Shown in pieces: positions 17,799-28,252 of a DNA stretch of 64,000 nt; the first letter of the stretch is position 1, and each line of letters starts with the position of its first letter. The notes under the pieces are model-generated. The model did no database searches. It was not told where the DNA came from and saw nothing but the letters and a program-made list of their open reading frames with translations. The DNA lies in contig PZPC01000026.1 in the NCBI GenBank assembly GCA_003045895.1, positions 423 to 64,422 of the forward strand. Direction: 5' to 3'. A program made the translations under genes and the position numbers. This DNA is from Bacteroidota bacterium (lineage in GTDB: Bacteria > Bacteroidota > Bacteroidia > Chitinophagales > Saprospiraceae).

Positions 17799-18659
17799 TC
17801 ACTTTCCTTCCCCGGAAGGTTGCCCCAGGGCCATGGTGCGTGCCTGCAGAAAACCGATCAGCGCCTGCCGGTTTTTGTAGGGGGCCATTTCCGCGTAGGG
17901 GATGGGGTCGCCGATGACGGCCTGGATGGTTTGCCCGCGCTTGTTCAGGGCCTCGTGGATGAGCAACCCCAGGCGCAGGTTCATGTTGATCTTGCTGACC
18001 AGGTGGAAAAGCCAGCTGTTTTGACCGTGAAAAAAGATGGGGACCACGGTGCACTGCGTACTGTGAATTTGGGGGCAAATGAAGGTGCGCCAGGGCCACT
18101 CTTCCACTGGCCCCGACCAGCGAAAAGCCGTAGCCACGCCGCCCGATGGAAAAATAACCAGGGCTTCGCCTGCCTGTAAACGCGCGCGGGTCTTTTGCCG
18201 GGTAGCCAGGTTGGTTGCTTTGGCGGCCGGGCCGGGCCGGAAATCGACGGGCAGTAAGTGGCCTTCAAGCACGGGTTCGTGCGCCAGCACTTCGTTGATG
18301 AGTAAGAAAAAATCCGGCCGGACCCGGGTAGCCAGGTGCAGGAACATGGCGCCGTCTACCAGTCCGAAAGGATGGTTGGCAATGAAAATGACCGGGCCAG
18401 TTTTGGGTACTTTTTCCAACTGTCGCTCGTCATAATCCATTTGGATGTGGAGCCGCTCCAAGGTTTCCCCCCAGATCGAGTAGGGATCGGGGTTATTGCG
18501 GTGCAGGTAGTCATAGATTTTCTGCAGCTGCCGGCTACCGGTAAGTCGTTCCGCCGCACGGATGATCACGCGTTGCAGCCAGGGGTCTTCCGGGCGGGCA
18601 TAGCTGAATTGCCGGCCTTCGTAAGGGCGTAGCGGCGGCGGGGCTGGATGGGGCACCAT
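17799..18659 (-). CDS. Lysophospholipid acyltransferase-like protein (PlsC superfamily)
   Basis: 286 residues. The acyltransferase motif I is NHPFGLVDG (about residue 94; the usual form is NHxxxxD), and motif III is FPSGGVAT near residue 170. Region IV-like residues are VVPIFFHGQNS. There is no strong transmembrane segment, so peripheral association is likely. The role would be transfer of an acyl chain from acyl-CoA or ACP to a lysolipid or other acceptor at the membrane, similar to ornithine-lipid or hemolysin-type acyltransferases. It starts 16 bp after the META lipoprotein gene, so the two are probably co-transcribed. The acceptor is unknown. Confidence 0.85.
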   Translation of the reverse strand: MVPHPAPPPLRPYEGRQFSYARPEDPWLQRVIIRAAERLTGSRQLQKIYDYLHRNNPDPYSIWGETLERLHIQMDYDERQLEKVPKTGPVIFIANHPFGLVDGAMFLHLATRVRPDFFLLINEVLAHEPVLEGHLLPVDFRPGPAAKATNLATRQKTRARLQAGEALVIFPSGGVATAFRWSGPVEEWPWRTFICPQIHSTQCTVVPIFFHGQNSWLFHLVSKINMNLRLGLLIHEALNKRGQTIQAVIGDPIPYAEMAPYKNRQALIGFLQARTMALGQPSGEGK

Positions 18660-18674
18660 TAGCGGATGAGCTGG

Positions 18675-19139
18675 TTAATCGACTTTCTGCAACGTCAGCA
18701 GTAAGTCGTCGCCTTTGCGCAAGAAAAGTTGCAGGTTGCGGATCTCGTAGTTGTCAACTTCCTGGAGTAAGGCGAGGAATTGGCTTTCCTGGCCGAGGGT
18801 TTCCTGGCAAAACATCTTGGTGGTGCCAATTTGGCTAAAGGCCATTTTTCGGCCCTCCACCCGGCACTGCCCAAAAAGCTCATTGCAACTCCCGCTGCCC
18901 GCCACGCGCCCTTCACCGGGAAAGATTTCCAGGCGGGGTTTGGGTAAGCCCTCGGGGATGGCTTTTTCGCCCATGACCGTTACTACCCAAATGTCGTGCA
19001 GGCGGGCATCGCCGGAGATGGGCATATCCGGCACGGTTTTGTCTTCTTCGGGGGTGGGAGTCATGTTTCCTTTTTTGCTGGTGTGGCAGCTAATGGCCAA
19101 CAGAACAAAAACGAATAGGAGGAGGCTGGCTTTGTGCAT
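18675..19139 (-). CDS. META-domain lipoprotein
   Basis: 154 residues. The signal peptide ends in the lipobox LAISC, so Cys18 is probably lipidated. After a Pro/Glu-rich linker, the META domain begins near residue 48 (HDIWVVTVMGEK) with the diagnostic GSGSCNELFGQC and IGTTKMFC segments. The META fold (as in HslJ) occurs in envelope-stress and unknown-function proteins. It is the first gene of a probable two-gene unit with the downstream acyltransferase. Confidence 0.88.
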   Translation of the reverse strand: MHKASLLLFVFVLLAISCHTSKKGNMTPTPEEDKTVPDMPISGDARLHDIWVVTVMGEKAIPEGLPKPRLEIFPGEGRVAGSGSCNELFGQCRVEGRKMAFSQIGTTKMFCQETLGQESQFLALLQEVDNYEIRNLQLFLRKGDDLLLTLQKVD

Positions 19140-19161
19140 GTGTGTGGTGGTTTAAGTGCCG

Positions 19162-19271
19162 GGACAATAATAAATTTACATTCTCAAATTATTAGTGAAG
19201 AAACAAGCGATTGATAATGAGCGGTTTCGAGCTAATCATTTGAGTCAAAAAATGTAAATTTATTATTGTCC
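19162..19271. mobile_element. MITE-like element with perfect 21-bp inverted ends
   Basis: The arms 19162-19182 (beginning GGACAATAATAAAT) and 19251-19271 are perfect inverted copies of 21 bp, separated by 68 bp of non-coding sequence. The element stands upstream of the META gene. Its left-end sequence recurs as a single copy at 17761-17772. No transposase is present, so it may be a non-autonomous element. Alternatively it is a very long transcriptional hairpin. Confidence 0.5.
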
Positions 19272-19421
19272 AAATGCTTACAGGAACAAACATAAATAAA
19301 AAAGGCAAAGATTTTATTAAAAAAGGCAGGGGCCTTGATTTACTTTAATTAAAAGTTTTAAAAATTTTATTAAAATTTATTTTGTTTTAAAAACAAAAAA
19401 CCTCATCTTTGAAATTCCCAA

Positions 19422-19619
19422 GAGCAAATGGGCTGTTTGCTCGAATCATCGGTAAGTACCCTCACGCAGTCCGTGAGTGAAATTCAGCGGTTTTTCTTTC
19501 TAACGCATTGCTGGTTCCTTCGTTCGCGGAGGAAGGTATAGAGGCGTGCCCGGACCACGAGCGTGGAAAGGGTGTGCGGTGACCAAGGCCCCAAGGGTGG
19601 GGCCCCGCCCTGGCGGGGC
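19422..19619. ncRNA. Cluster of five consecutive hairpins, possible structured RNA
   Basis: The stretch 19272-19707 has no gene. Its first part (19290-19410) is extremely AT-rich. Then five hairpins follow in about 200 bp: GAGCAAA/TTTGCTC (19422-19442), CTCACG/CGTGAG (19461-19477), CCTTC/GAAGG (19517-19536), GGCCCC/GGGGCC (19587-19604) and GCCCCGCC/GGCGGGGC (19602-19619, overlapping the previous stem). I do not recognise RNase P, tmRNA, SRP or 6S signatures. A structured RNA, decayed mobile DNA or chance are all possible. Confidence 0.25.
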
Positions 19620-19707
19620 ACTGTCAACTTGACAAAACTACTACCTCCTGACCATCAATTCACTAACAGAACAAGTATGTTAGTTGACCTGCACTCAACC
19701 CAGCTGC

Positions 19708-20655
19708 TCAATTCAACATTTTCAGCAAGCTCTTCACCAACAACTCGGGCGCCGTCCAGAGCAGGTCGTGGGCTTTGCCTTTGACCATGATCATTTCTAC
19801 CGCCTTGGAGTTGACCAACTGGTCGCAGGCATAATAGGCATTAGAGGGGTAGATGAGGTCGTCGGCAGTGCCGTGCAGAATAATGGTAGGAGCCAGAATG
19901 CGTCGCCAACCCGTGCGCATTTTTTCCAATTGCAGGTGGTGACTCAATTTCTCGGCGTTGGCCACGTCGAAAGCCGGCGGCACCAACCACCGGAGCGCCC
20001 AGTGGGTAGTAGGGTAAGAGATCCAGAAGGTTTTCTCCCGGCCCGGCTCTACCGAAGCCGATTGCAGTACGAGGCCGTCGACCAGTTCGGGGTAATCCAT
20101 CGCAATGCGGGCAGCTACTGTTCCGCCGTAGGAAGAGCCATAGACAATGATGCGTTGGTGCTTGTGGCGAACCTGCCGGATGAGGTCGGCAATGAGGGCG
20201 GCCTGGCTTTCGACCGAGGTGTCCGCATTGCCAAAATTGGAGAAGCCGTAGCCGGGGCGATCTACCGCCAACATTTTGGCTTTGTTCAACAGCCTGCTGT
20301 CCTTCATGAACCGGTTCCAGAAATTGGAGGAAGACGGCGCGCCGTGGATGAAGACGACCAGCGGCAAGGAGTCCTTACCGATCTCTACGTAGCGCAATTT
20401 GTGGTTGCCGTCGTTGAAATAGTGAACTTCGGCATTGATACCCAACGCATTTTCGCCCAGGCTGGCCTGCATGACACCATCCGAAACACGGAGTTCCAGG
20501 ACGCTATAAGCCCAGATCAGGCTACCGATCAGCAAGAGGATGACATAGCCTCTCTTGCGCTTGTACCAAGGCTTGGAGGTTTTCGCCGGGCCTAATTGGT
20601 CCAACGAAGCAGCAACTACTGGATTTATCTTCCTAACTTTGTTATTCATGATCAT
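19708..20655 (-). CDS. Alpha/beta hydrolase, membrane-anchored
   Basis: 315 residues. A basic N-terminus is followed by one membrane segment (YVILLLIGSLIWAYSVL, about residues 37-53), so the catalytic domain is extracytoplasmic. The oxyanion region is VVFIHGAPSSSNFW, the nucleophile elbow is VYGSSYGGTVA, the acid is in LHGTADDLIYP, and the His is in KGKAHDLLW. The fold fits the proline iminopeptidase/epoxide hydrolase-like superfamily, but the substrate cannot be assigned. It diverges from the AceK gene. Confidence 0.87.
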   Translation of the reverse strand: MIMNNKVRKINPVVAASLDQLGPAKTSKPWYKRKRGYVILLLIGSLIWAYSVLELRVSDGVMQASLGENALGINAEVHYFNDGNHKLRYVEIGKDSLPLVVFIHGAPSSSNFWNRFMKDSRLLNKAKMLAVDRPGYGFSNFGNADTSVESQAALIADLIRQVRHKHQRIIVYGSSYGGTVAARIAMDYPELVDGLVLQSASVEPGREKTFWISYPTTHWALRWLVPPAFDVANAEKLSHHLQLEKMRTGWRRILAPTIILHGTADDLIYPSNAYYACDQLVNSKAVEMIMVKGKAHDLLWTAPELLVKSLLKMLN

Positions 20656-20720
20656 TTAAAACAACATTTTGCGTCATCTGTTCTATGAAGTAACCTTTAT
20701 TACCGCGTAACGGACAACTT

Positions 20721-22490
20721 ATGCTATTCGAAAAATTGATTCCCTACGAGGCCGCTTGTCTGGTCATGGAAGCCTACATTGCTTACCATGGTAAATATAA
20801 GCGAATCACCAAGCGTGCACAAATTAGATTTGAACGCAAAGACTGGCACGGCATCCAGGAAGATTCCCGGGACCGAATTACGCTGTACCGCGACATGGTG
20901 GGCGAAACCACCGAAAAGCTCCTTTCCTTCCTGGGCAACCGGGCAGAAAACCGCGATGTTTGGCTCCAGACCAAAGTCTACTACGCCATTGAAGTCGCTA
21001 ATTTCAATACCCGCAACATCGCCGAATCTTTTTACAATTCCGTTTTCCGCCACGCCCACCACGGCGAATTGGGCAAAGACGATGAATTGATGTTCGTCCA
21101 TGCCCGCGGCACTTACCGGGAGTTCAAAAGTACCATTCCAATCTTCCACACCTTCTACCTGACGGGGTCTTATGAGCTAACGGTCAAACACCTGTTGGAA
21201 TATTATCCCTTTGACGTACCCTACGAAGACCAGGCCCGCGACCTGGCTTATATTGTCCGCCGCCTGCACGAATGGGCAGCAGTGCATGCTGCGCCTGGAT
21301 TTCCCGTACAGTTGGAAGTCTTAAAGTCGGTCTTTTTTCGCAACAAATCGGCCTACATTGTCGGCCGCCTGGTTCAGCACGGCGCCCCTACCCCCCTGGT
21401 GATGCCCATTATGCACGGGGAGAATGGGTTGATGGTGGATGCCCTCCTGCTCGAGCAAAACGACGTTAGTACGATCTTTTCCTATACCCGCTCCTACTTT
21501 TTGGTGGATGTAGATATTGTGAGTGAATCCGTGGATTTCTTGCGTTCGATCATGCCGACCAAGAGCTTGGGCGAGTTGTACAACTGCATTGGCTTCGAAA
21601 AACACGGCAAGACGGTCTTTTACCGGGAATTCGAACGCCACCTGGCGCTATCCACCGATGATTTTACCTTTACGGAAGGGATCAAGGGGATGGTGATGAC
21701 CGTCTTTACGCTCCCCTCCTACCCCGTGGTTTTTAAAGTGATCAAGGACAAATTCAAGCCGCCCAAACAAGTAACCTACGACGAAGTGGTTTCCCGGTAC
21801 ACGTTGGTCAATGCCCACAACCGGGTCGGGCGTATGTCAGATAGTTATTTTTTCCAACAATTGTCCTTGCCCCTGAAGCGGATCGCACCGGAATTGCTCG
21901 AGGAATTGCGAAATGATTGCCCGACCCGTTTTGAGATCGAAGGCGACACCCTCATCCTTAAACATTGCTACATCGAAAAGCGGATGATTCCGTTGGATGT
22001 GTACCTCCAAAAAGCGACGCCTTTTGAAGCCCGCGAGGCGATCAACGAGTACGGTAAAGCCATCAAGGAAATGGCGGCGGTAAATATCTTTCCCGGCGAT
22101 ATGCTGCTGAAAAATTTTGGGGTCACCCGCCTGCAACGGGTCGTTTTTTACGATTACGACGAGATCGGCTTCCTGACCGATTACAACTTCCGCCGTATTC
22201 CAGCACCCAAAGACCCCTGGGACGACCTGGCGGCCGAGCCGTACTATTACGTTGGCCCCCGCGATGTGTTTCCCGAAGAGTTTCCCCGTTTCCTGGTGGC
22301 CAACGAAACCCACTTGGAATACCTCATGGAATTGCACCCCGATCTTTTCGACGTTGAATTCTGGCAGCGGGTCCAGGCCCTGCACCGCGAGGGTAAGATC
22401 GCGACTGTTTACCCTTACCGGCGCCGGCGCGCCTTCCGGCACCTGTACGGTGGGGAGCCGCGGGAGCCTTACTTCGTAGATAACTATTGA
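20721..22490 (+). CDS. aceK: Isocitrate dehydrogenase kinase/phosphatase
   Basis: 589 residues, close to the 578 of the E. coli enzyme. The N-terminal regulatory domain covers about residues 1-310. The kinase-like domain follows, with ATP-binding LPSYPVVFKVIKDKF (catalytic Lys) near residue 335, and IFPGDMLLKNFGVTR with VVFYDYDEIGF near 455-480, which carry the two active-site Asp residues. AceK phosphorylates isocitrate dehydrogenase to divert carbon to the glyoxylate shunt, and also removes the phosphate. In proteobacteria it sits in the aceBAK operon. Here no aceA or aceB is adjacent, and a VOC gene follows 4 bp later. Confidence 0.93.
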   Translation: MLFEKLIPYEAACLVMEAYIAYHGKYKRITKRAQIRFERKDWHGIQEDSRDRITLYRDMVGETTEKLLSFLGNRAENRDVWLQTKVYYAIEVANFNTRNIAESFYNSVFRHAHHGELGKDDELMFVHARGTYREFKSTIPIFHTFYLTGSYELTVKHLLEYYPFDVPYEDQARDLAYIVRRLHEWAAVHAAPGFPVQLEVLKSVFFRNKSAYIVGRLVQHGAPTPLVMPIMHGENGLMVDALLLEQNDVSTIFSYTRSYFLVDVDIVSESVDFLRSIMPTKSLGELYNCIGFEKHGKTVFYREFERHLALSTDDFTFTEGIKGMVMTVFTLPSYPVVFKVIKDKFKPPKQVTYDEVVSRYTLVNAHNRVGRMSDSYFFQQLSLPLKRIAPELLEELRNDCPTRFEIEGDTLILKHCYIEKRMIPLDVYLQKATPFEAREAINEYGKAIKEMAAVNIFPGDMLLKNFGVTRLQRVVFYDYDEIGFLTDYNFRRIPAPKDPWDDLAAEPYYYVGPRDVFPEEFPRFLVANETHLEYLMELHPDLFDVEFWQRVQALHREGKIATVYPYRRRRAFRHLYGGEPREPYFVDNY

Positions 22491-22494
22491 ACCC

Positions 22495-23112
22495 ATGATC
22501 GACCATATCGTCTACACCGTTTTTGACCTGGAAGAAGGCATCCGCTACTTTGCGGACCTCCTGGGCGTAACCCCGGTTTTTGGCGGTTACCACGCCACCA
22601 GAGGAACCAAAAACGCCCTGCTCAACCTGGGAAATGGCTGCTATCTGGAAATTTTGGCCATCGATGAGAACAATACGAACGTAGCGCCACCGCGGTGGAT
22701 GGGCATCGACCTGCTCGAGCAGCCACAGGTAACGCGCTGGTGCATGGCGACCACGCAACTGGTGGCGAGCCAGCAGGTACTCCAAGCATACAACCCTTTG
22801 CTGGGCGACATCCAGCGCGGTGAACGCACCACGCCCGCCGGGGAGCTGCTCCAGTGGGAAATGACCCTGCCTCTGCCCAGCCCCCAGGTGGAGGTGATCC
22901 CTTTCCTGATCGATTGGTCCAGGTCGGCTACCCACCCCACAAACAACCTGCCCCAACAATGCGAACTGCAGGGCCTGCAACTGAGCCATCCGCAACCGGC
23001 CAGGATAGCAGCTGTACTGAACGGACTGGGTTTCGCTACGCAGGTACGCCCCAATGCTGTCCCGCAGATCCAACTCTCCGTATTAGGCGCGAAAGGACTG
23101 GTCGTCATTTAG
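22495..23112 (+). CDS. VOC/glyoxalase-like domain protein
   Basis: 205 residues beginning MIDHIVYTVFDLEEGIRYF, the typical first beta-alpha unit of a vicinal oxygen chelate fold. It includes a GGYHATRGTKNALLNLGNG segment and a metal-ligand-like Glu in YLEILAID. It resembles the glyoxalase-like proteins of unknown substrate. The ATG lies 4 bp after the aceK stop, so the two are probably co-transcribed. No catalytic role can be specified. Confidence 0.8.
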   Translation: MIDHIVYTVFDLEEGIRYFADLLGVTPVFGGYHATRGTKNALLNLGNGCYLEILAIDENNTNVAPPRWMGIDLLEQPQVTRWCMATTQLVASQQVLQAYNPLLGDIQRGERTTPAGELLQWEMTLPLPSPQVEVIPFLIDWSRSATHPTNNLPQQCELQGLQLSHPQPARIAAVLNGLGFATQVRPNAVPQIQLSVLGAKGLVVI

Positions 23113-23149
23113 GGTCGGAAAGGAAAATGGCGGCTAATTTTACTGATCC

Positions 23150-23181
23150 ATTGGTTTAGCGGCCTGGAAATTTTAAATTTG
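23150..23181 (+). promoter_or_regulatory. Candidate Bacteroidota-type promoter (-33 ATTG, -7 TAAATTTG)
   Basis: ATTG at 23150-23153 is followed after 20 bp by TAAATTTG at 23174-23181. This is a full match to the Bacteroidota -7 consensus TANNTTTG at the usual spacing from a one-mismatch -33 box (TTTG). It would start transcription about 35 bp upstream of the oxidoreductase ATG at 23223. Confidence 0.5.
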
Positions 23182-23222
23182 TAGACTATCTTTAATGCTA
23201 TTCGGCAGCACAACTCATTTTC

Positions 23223-24206
23223 ATGTCCAAGACCTACCATTGGGGAATTATCGGCCCCGGCAAGATTGCCCACCAGTTTGCCCAAGATCTGGCCCAGGTG
23301 CCCCACGCTAAATTGGTGGCGGTCGCCGGCCGCAACCTGGAGCGCGCGCAGCAGTTTGGCGCAACTTACGGTGCGCCGCATGCCTTTGACGCTGTTTCGG
23401 ACCTACTGGCCTGCCCTGGTCTGGACGTCGTATACATTGCTACTCCCCACACCTCCCACAGCGCCCTTTCCCTGCAGTGCCTCGAGGCCGGCATACCGGT
23501 TTTGTGCGAAAAACCCTGGGCCGTGAATGCCGACGAAGCAGCCTTGCTGGTGGCCAAAGCCCGGGAAAAACAAGTGTTTCTGATGGAAGCCCTCTGGACC
23601 CGCTTTCTACCCACCACCCAAAAGATACTGGCGTTGATTGAGGCGGGAATTATTGGTGAGGTGGAGAGCGTCAAAGCCGATTTCGGCTTTCGGGCCACCT
23701 ACGACCCGGCAGGGCGCCTGTTCAACCCCACGCTCGGTGGTGGCGCGCTCCTGGACATTGGCATCTACCCGGTTTTTCTGGCCCAATTGCTGCTGGGAAC
23801 CCCCACGGAGGTGAAGTCGGTGATTCGTCCTGCGCCTACGGGCGTCGACATGGAGACCAGCATCGTGCTCCAATACGCCGGCCACCAACTCGCCAGCCTG
23901 CACTGTACGCTGGGTGCCCACACCAAAACCGAGGCTTTTATCCACGGCAGCAAAGGGAGCATCCACTGGCACGGGCGCTGGCACGAGCCCTCGCACTTCA
24001 GTGTGCTGCTGCCCGGCCAGGGGCCGGATAACTACTTTTTTGATTACACCACCCACGGTTACAGCTACGAAGCGATCCGCGTGCAGGAATGCCTGGCGGC
24101 CGGGCAAACGGAGTGTCCGGAATTGCCATTGGATTTTAGCTTGCGGCTTTCGCAACTGTTAGCGGCCATTCGGGAGCCGAGCCGGGCAAATCGGCCAATT
24201 AGATAA
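23223..24206 (+). CDS. Gfo/Idh/MocA-family oxidoreductase
   Basis: 327 residues. The N-terminal Rossmann domain begins [17 protein letters not shown] and has [12 protein letters not shown]. The family motif CEKPWAVN (EKP) is at about residue 96, where Lys acts in catalysis. The C-terminal domain begins near residue 125 ([14 protein letters not shown]), and [12 protein letters not shown] supplies the conserved Asp/His-region equivalent. Such enzymes oxidise or reduce sugar or inositol derivatives with NAD(P). It is similar in type to trans-dihydrobenzenediol dehydrogenase-like members. It appears monocistronic and convergent with the aldo/keto reductase. Confidence 0.9.
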   Translation: MSKTYHWGIIGPGKIAHQFAQDLAQVPHAKLVAVAGRNLERAQQFGATYGAPHAFDAVSDLLACPGLDVVYIATPHTSHSALSLQCLEAGIPVLCEKPWAVNADEAALLVAKAREKQVFLMEALWTRFLPTTQKILALIEAGIIGEVESVKADFGFRATYDPAGRLFNPTLGGGALLDIGIYPVFLAQLLLGTPTEVKSVIRPAPTGVDMETSIVLQYAGHQLASLHCTLGAHTKTEAFIHGSKGSIHWHGRWHEPSHFSVLLPGQGPDNYFFDYTTHGYSYEAIRVQECLAAGQTECPELPLDFSLRLSQLLAAIREPSRANRPIR

Positions 24207-24259
24207 CCCGATTTTTAGTACGCCCCACCGGCGATGCGCTTGCGTTCCTTTTGCGACAC

Positions 24260-25120
24260 TTACCCTTTTTCCAAGCGTTCCATGTCCTCCGCGTCCAGCT
24301 TAAGCTGCGCGGCGGCGGTATTCTCTTTCAGGTGAGCCACGGAGCTGGTGCCAGGTATAGCCAGTATATTGTCGCTGTAGGCCAGCAACCAGGCCAGGGC
24401 TACCTGGTAGACACTGGCGTTGTGTTTGCGGGCAACGGCTTGCAGCCGGGGATTGTCTACCGCGCCAGCGTCCAGCGGATACCAGGGAATGAAAGCAATC
24501 TGCTGGTCGCGGGTCCAGGCCACCTCTGCGGCCCATTTGCGGTCGGTGAGGCTGAATTTATTCTGCACGCTCACCACTTCAAAGAATTGTTGGGCCTGCC
24601 TGATCTGTTCGATCGTGACTTCGGAAAGGCCGAGGTGGCGGATGAAGCCCGCTTTTTGCAATTCCTGGAGCTTGCCGAGAAATTCGTCGGCGGGCACATT
24701 GCCGTCGAAGCGGTGCAATTGGTAGAGATCAATGCGCTCGAGGCGCAAGCGCTGCAGACTGCCCTTCAGCGCGGCCTCCAGGTGTTCGGGCCGGCCATTG
24801 ACGGGCCACTGGTTGGGACCGGTGCGTTCGAGCCCCCCTTTGGTGCCGATCAGCAAATCGCTGGGGTAGGGATAGAGGGCTTCGGCGATCAATTCTTCGG
24901 AAACGTAAGGCCCATAGCTGTCGGCGGTATCAATGAAGTTAATGCCCAAATCCTGGGTCGCCCGCAGTACTTTAATGGCTTCGGCCCGGTCTTTGGGCGG
25001 CCCCCAGATGCCCGCACCGGTAATGCGCATGGCACCGTACCCCATGCGATTAATCGTCAAATCACCCCCCAGGGTGTAGGTTCCCGCAGCGGCGGCATCA
25101 ATGGTAGGCTGTGTGCTCAT
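24260..25120 (-). CDS. Aldo/keto reductase
   Basis: 286 residues. The catalytic tetrad of the AKR barrel is visible: Asp in NFIDTADSYGP together with its Tyr, Lys in LIGTKGGLER, and His in LYQLHRFDG. The NADPH-binding C-terminal part contains LAIPGTSSVAHLKEN. The enzyme should reduce aldehydes or ketones in the cytosol; the substrate is not predicted. Length is normal for the compact bacterial AKRs. Confidence 0.9.
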   Translation of the reverse strand: MSTQPTIDAAAAGTYTLGGDLTINRMGYGAMRITGAGIWGPPKDRAEAIKVLRATQDLGINFIDTADSYGPYVSEELIAEALYPYPSDLLIGTKGGLERTGPNQWPVNGRPEHLEAALKGSLQRLRLERIDLYQLHRFDGNVPADEFLGKLQELQKAGFIRHLGLSEVTIEQIRQAQQFFEVVSVQNKFSLTDRKWAAEVAWTRDQQIAFIPWYPLDAGAVDNPRLQAVARKHNASVYQVALAWLLAYSDNILAIPGTSSVAHLKENTAAAQLKLDAEDMERLEKG

Positions 25121-25168
25121 TCTTTTTTTCTTTTAACAACGGCCTGACGGGACAGGATGTTCATCACC

Positions 25169-25348
25169 GATTTCAGATTTCAGATTTCCGACTTCGATCA
25201 CCTTTCCTCCTCCTCCGGCACGCCCGGGCGTGCCACCTCCTCCAAAGGAGGACTTTTGGCCGGCCGTATTCCGACTTTTCGTTTACACGCTTACACCTTT
25301 ACACGGTCTAACACTTCCCACCTCCGATTTCCGATTTCCGACTTCGAG
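25169..25348. repeat. Short pyrimidine-rich dispersed repeats (TTCCGACTTCGA)
   Basis: A TTTC/TTCC(G/A)-rich motif ending TTCCGACTTCGA occurs at 25169-25197, again at 25324-25348, and a third time at 26525-26551. The first two lie in the 237-bp gap before the potassium-channel gene end and the third just beyond its other side. Between them are CTTACACC/TTTACACG-like pieces. This looks like a family of intergenic low-complexity repeats rather than coding DNA. Confidence 0.5.
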
Positions 25349-25357
25349 CCGCCTCTC

Positions 25358-26170
25358 TCAAAGCTTCTCCCCACAATGCGGGCAAAACTGATAGACTTTC
25401 TTTTCCTTTTCTATTTTTTTCTGGTTTTTTTCTTCAATTTTTTCAATAAAACCAGCACTCAAAATACCCGTGGGTAAAGCCACCAGCCCGATGCCCAGGA
25501 TGGCAATTATTCCGCTGATGAGTTTGCCCCAGCCCGTCATCGTGTACACATCACCGTAGCCCACGGTGGTAAGGGTGGCTACTGCCCACCAAAAGGTAGA
25601 AATGATATCCGGAAACTTTTCGGGCTGCACATCGCTTTCCAGGTAATACATGATCGTTGAAGACATGAGCAGGAGGATAAACATAACGAAAAGGGTGATG
25701 CCCAGTTCGTTGCGTTTCTCAAAAAAAACATTGGAAAACAATTTAAGCGCCTGGGTATAACGATTGAGTTTGAAGATGCGCAGCAAGCGGACAATGCGCA
25801 AAATCCGTATAAACCGGAGGTCGAATTTGAAGAAGAAGGGCAAATAAAATGGCAATACGGCAATTAAATCGACCAGCCCCAGTGGCGAAAAAATGAACTG
25901 CCGACGCGCCTGCCATTTACCCAGGTCGGGGTATTTCAAGTCGGCGGTCCAAATCCGCAGGAAATATTCCACCGAAAAGATGACCACGGTAAAGACCTCG
26001 AAAAGATAAAAGAGCGGCTCGTACCCTGCCCGCAGCGGTTGGTACGACTCCAGAATGATGGCGGTAATACTCAGCAGGATCAAGGTGATGATAAACAGGT
26101 GAAAGGCCTGGTTCCAGCGCGATTTTTTGCGGCCTGCTTCATCAATTAGCAGAAATATTTTATGCTTCAT
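25358..26170 (-). CDS. Voltage-gated-type potassium channel, 6-TM
   Basis: 270 residues. Five to six hydrophobic segments surround an S4-like helix with regularly spaced arginines (FIRILRIVRLLRIFKLNRY). The pore loop holds the selectivity filter TTVGYGDVYT, indicating a K+-selective channel. After S6 a highly charged Lys/Glu stretch (about residues 240-260) leads to FCPHCGEKL at the C-terminus. One CxxC is visible there, so a zinc site would need a partner from another subunit. It probably sets membrane potential. Confidence 0.92.
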   Translation of the reverse strand: MKHKIFLLIDEAGRKKSRWNQAFHLFIITLILLSITAIILESYQPLRAGYEPLFYLFEVFTVVIFSVEYFLRIWTADLKYPDLGKWQARRQFIFSPLGLVDLIAVLPFYLPFFFKFDLRFIRILRIVRLLRIFKLNRYTQALKLFSNVFFEKRNELGITLFVMFILLLMSSTIMYYLESDVQPEKFPDIISTFWWAVATLTTVGYGDVYTMTGWGKLISGIIAILGIGLVALPTGILSAGFIEKIEEKNQKKIEKEKKVYQFCPHCGEKL

Positions 26171-26262
26171 GTAGGGTTTGTTTATTTGTTAGGTACGCTC
26201 CTCCTTTGGATACGTTTGATGTTGGGTTAGCCCCCCGTTTACACCTTTCCACCTTTCCACGC

Positions 26263-26386
26263 GCCTGCCACGTCTTCAGCATTGCCTGCCACGTCTTCAG
26301 CATTGCCTGCCACGTCTTCAGCGTTGCCTGCCACGTCTTCAGCGTTGCCTGCCACGTCTTCAGCGTTGCCTGCCACGTCTTCAGCG
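26263..26386. repeat. Tandem array: six copies of a 21-bp unit
   Basis: The unit contains CCTGCCACGTCTTCAGC plus a variable RTTG and is repeated six times without spacers. The first two junctions read ATTG and the next three GTTG. It lies upstream of the potassium-channel gene start. 21 bp is seven codons, so either strand stays open (LKTWQAT or CHVFSIA repeats), but no start context or homology supports translation. Confidence 0.9.
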
Positions 26387-26557
26387 TGGGTCTAAAACTT
26401 CCCACTTCAAACTACTTTTTTCTTAAGCTATTGACTACCAGTGTTTTGTGAAATATTGTTTTTGAGCTGGCAATTAAAGGTAGCAACCTCTTTTTTGGTT
26501 GGCGTGCAGCGGCGGCTTATAGCCTTCCGATTTCCGACTTCCGACTTCGAGTCGCCT

Positions 26558-28069
<1,512 letters not shown>

Positions 28070-28252
28070 CTATTTAGGGGTTCAGAACTTTATGTTTCTA
28101 CTTGACACCGTTGGGGAGCCGGATGCTTTGTAAACATTCGCATCCCTCACTGGTGTTAGTTAAATTTTTCAAAAATAGAATTCCCTGACCAACTGCTGTT
28201 AATTGAGCGGGCGTTTTCTGATATTCCGTTCAAAAAAAATTTACTTGCTGGT

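Noticed and set aside
26263-26386. CRISPR array
   Set aside because: The units are directly adjacent with no spacers and no cas gene is near.
26160-26451. ORFs on both strands across the 21-bp array
   Set aside because: They exist only because the 21-bp unit keeps any frame open.
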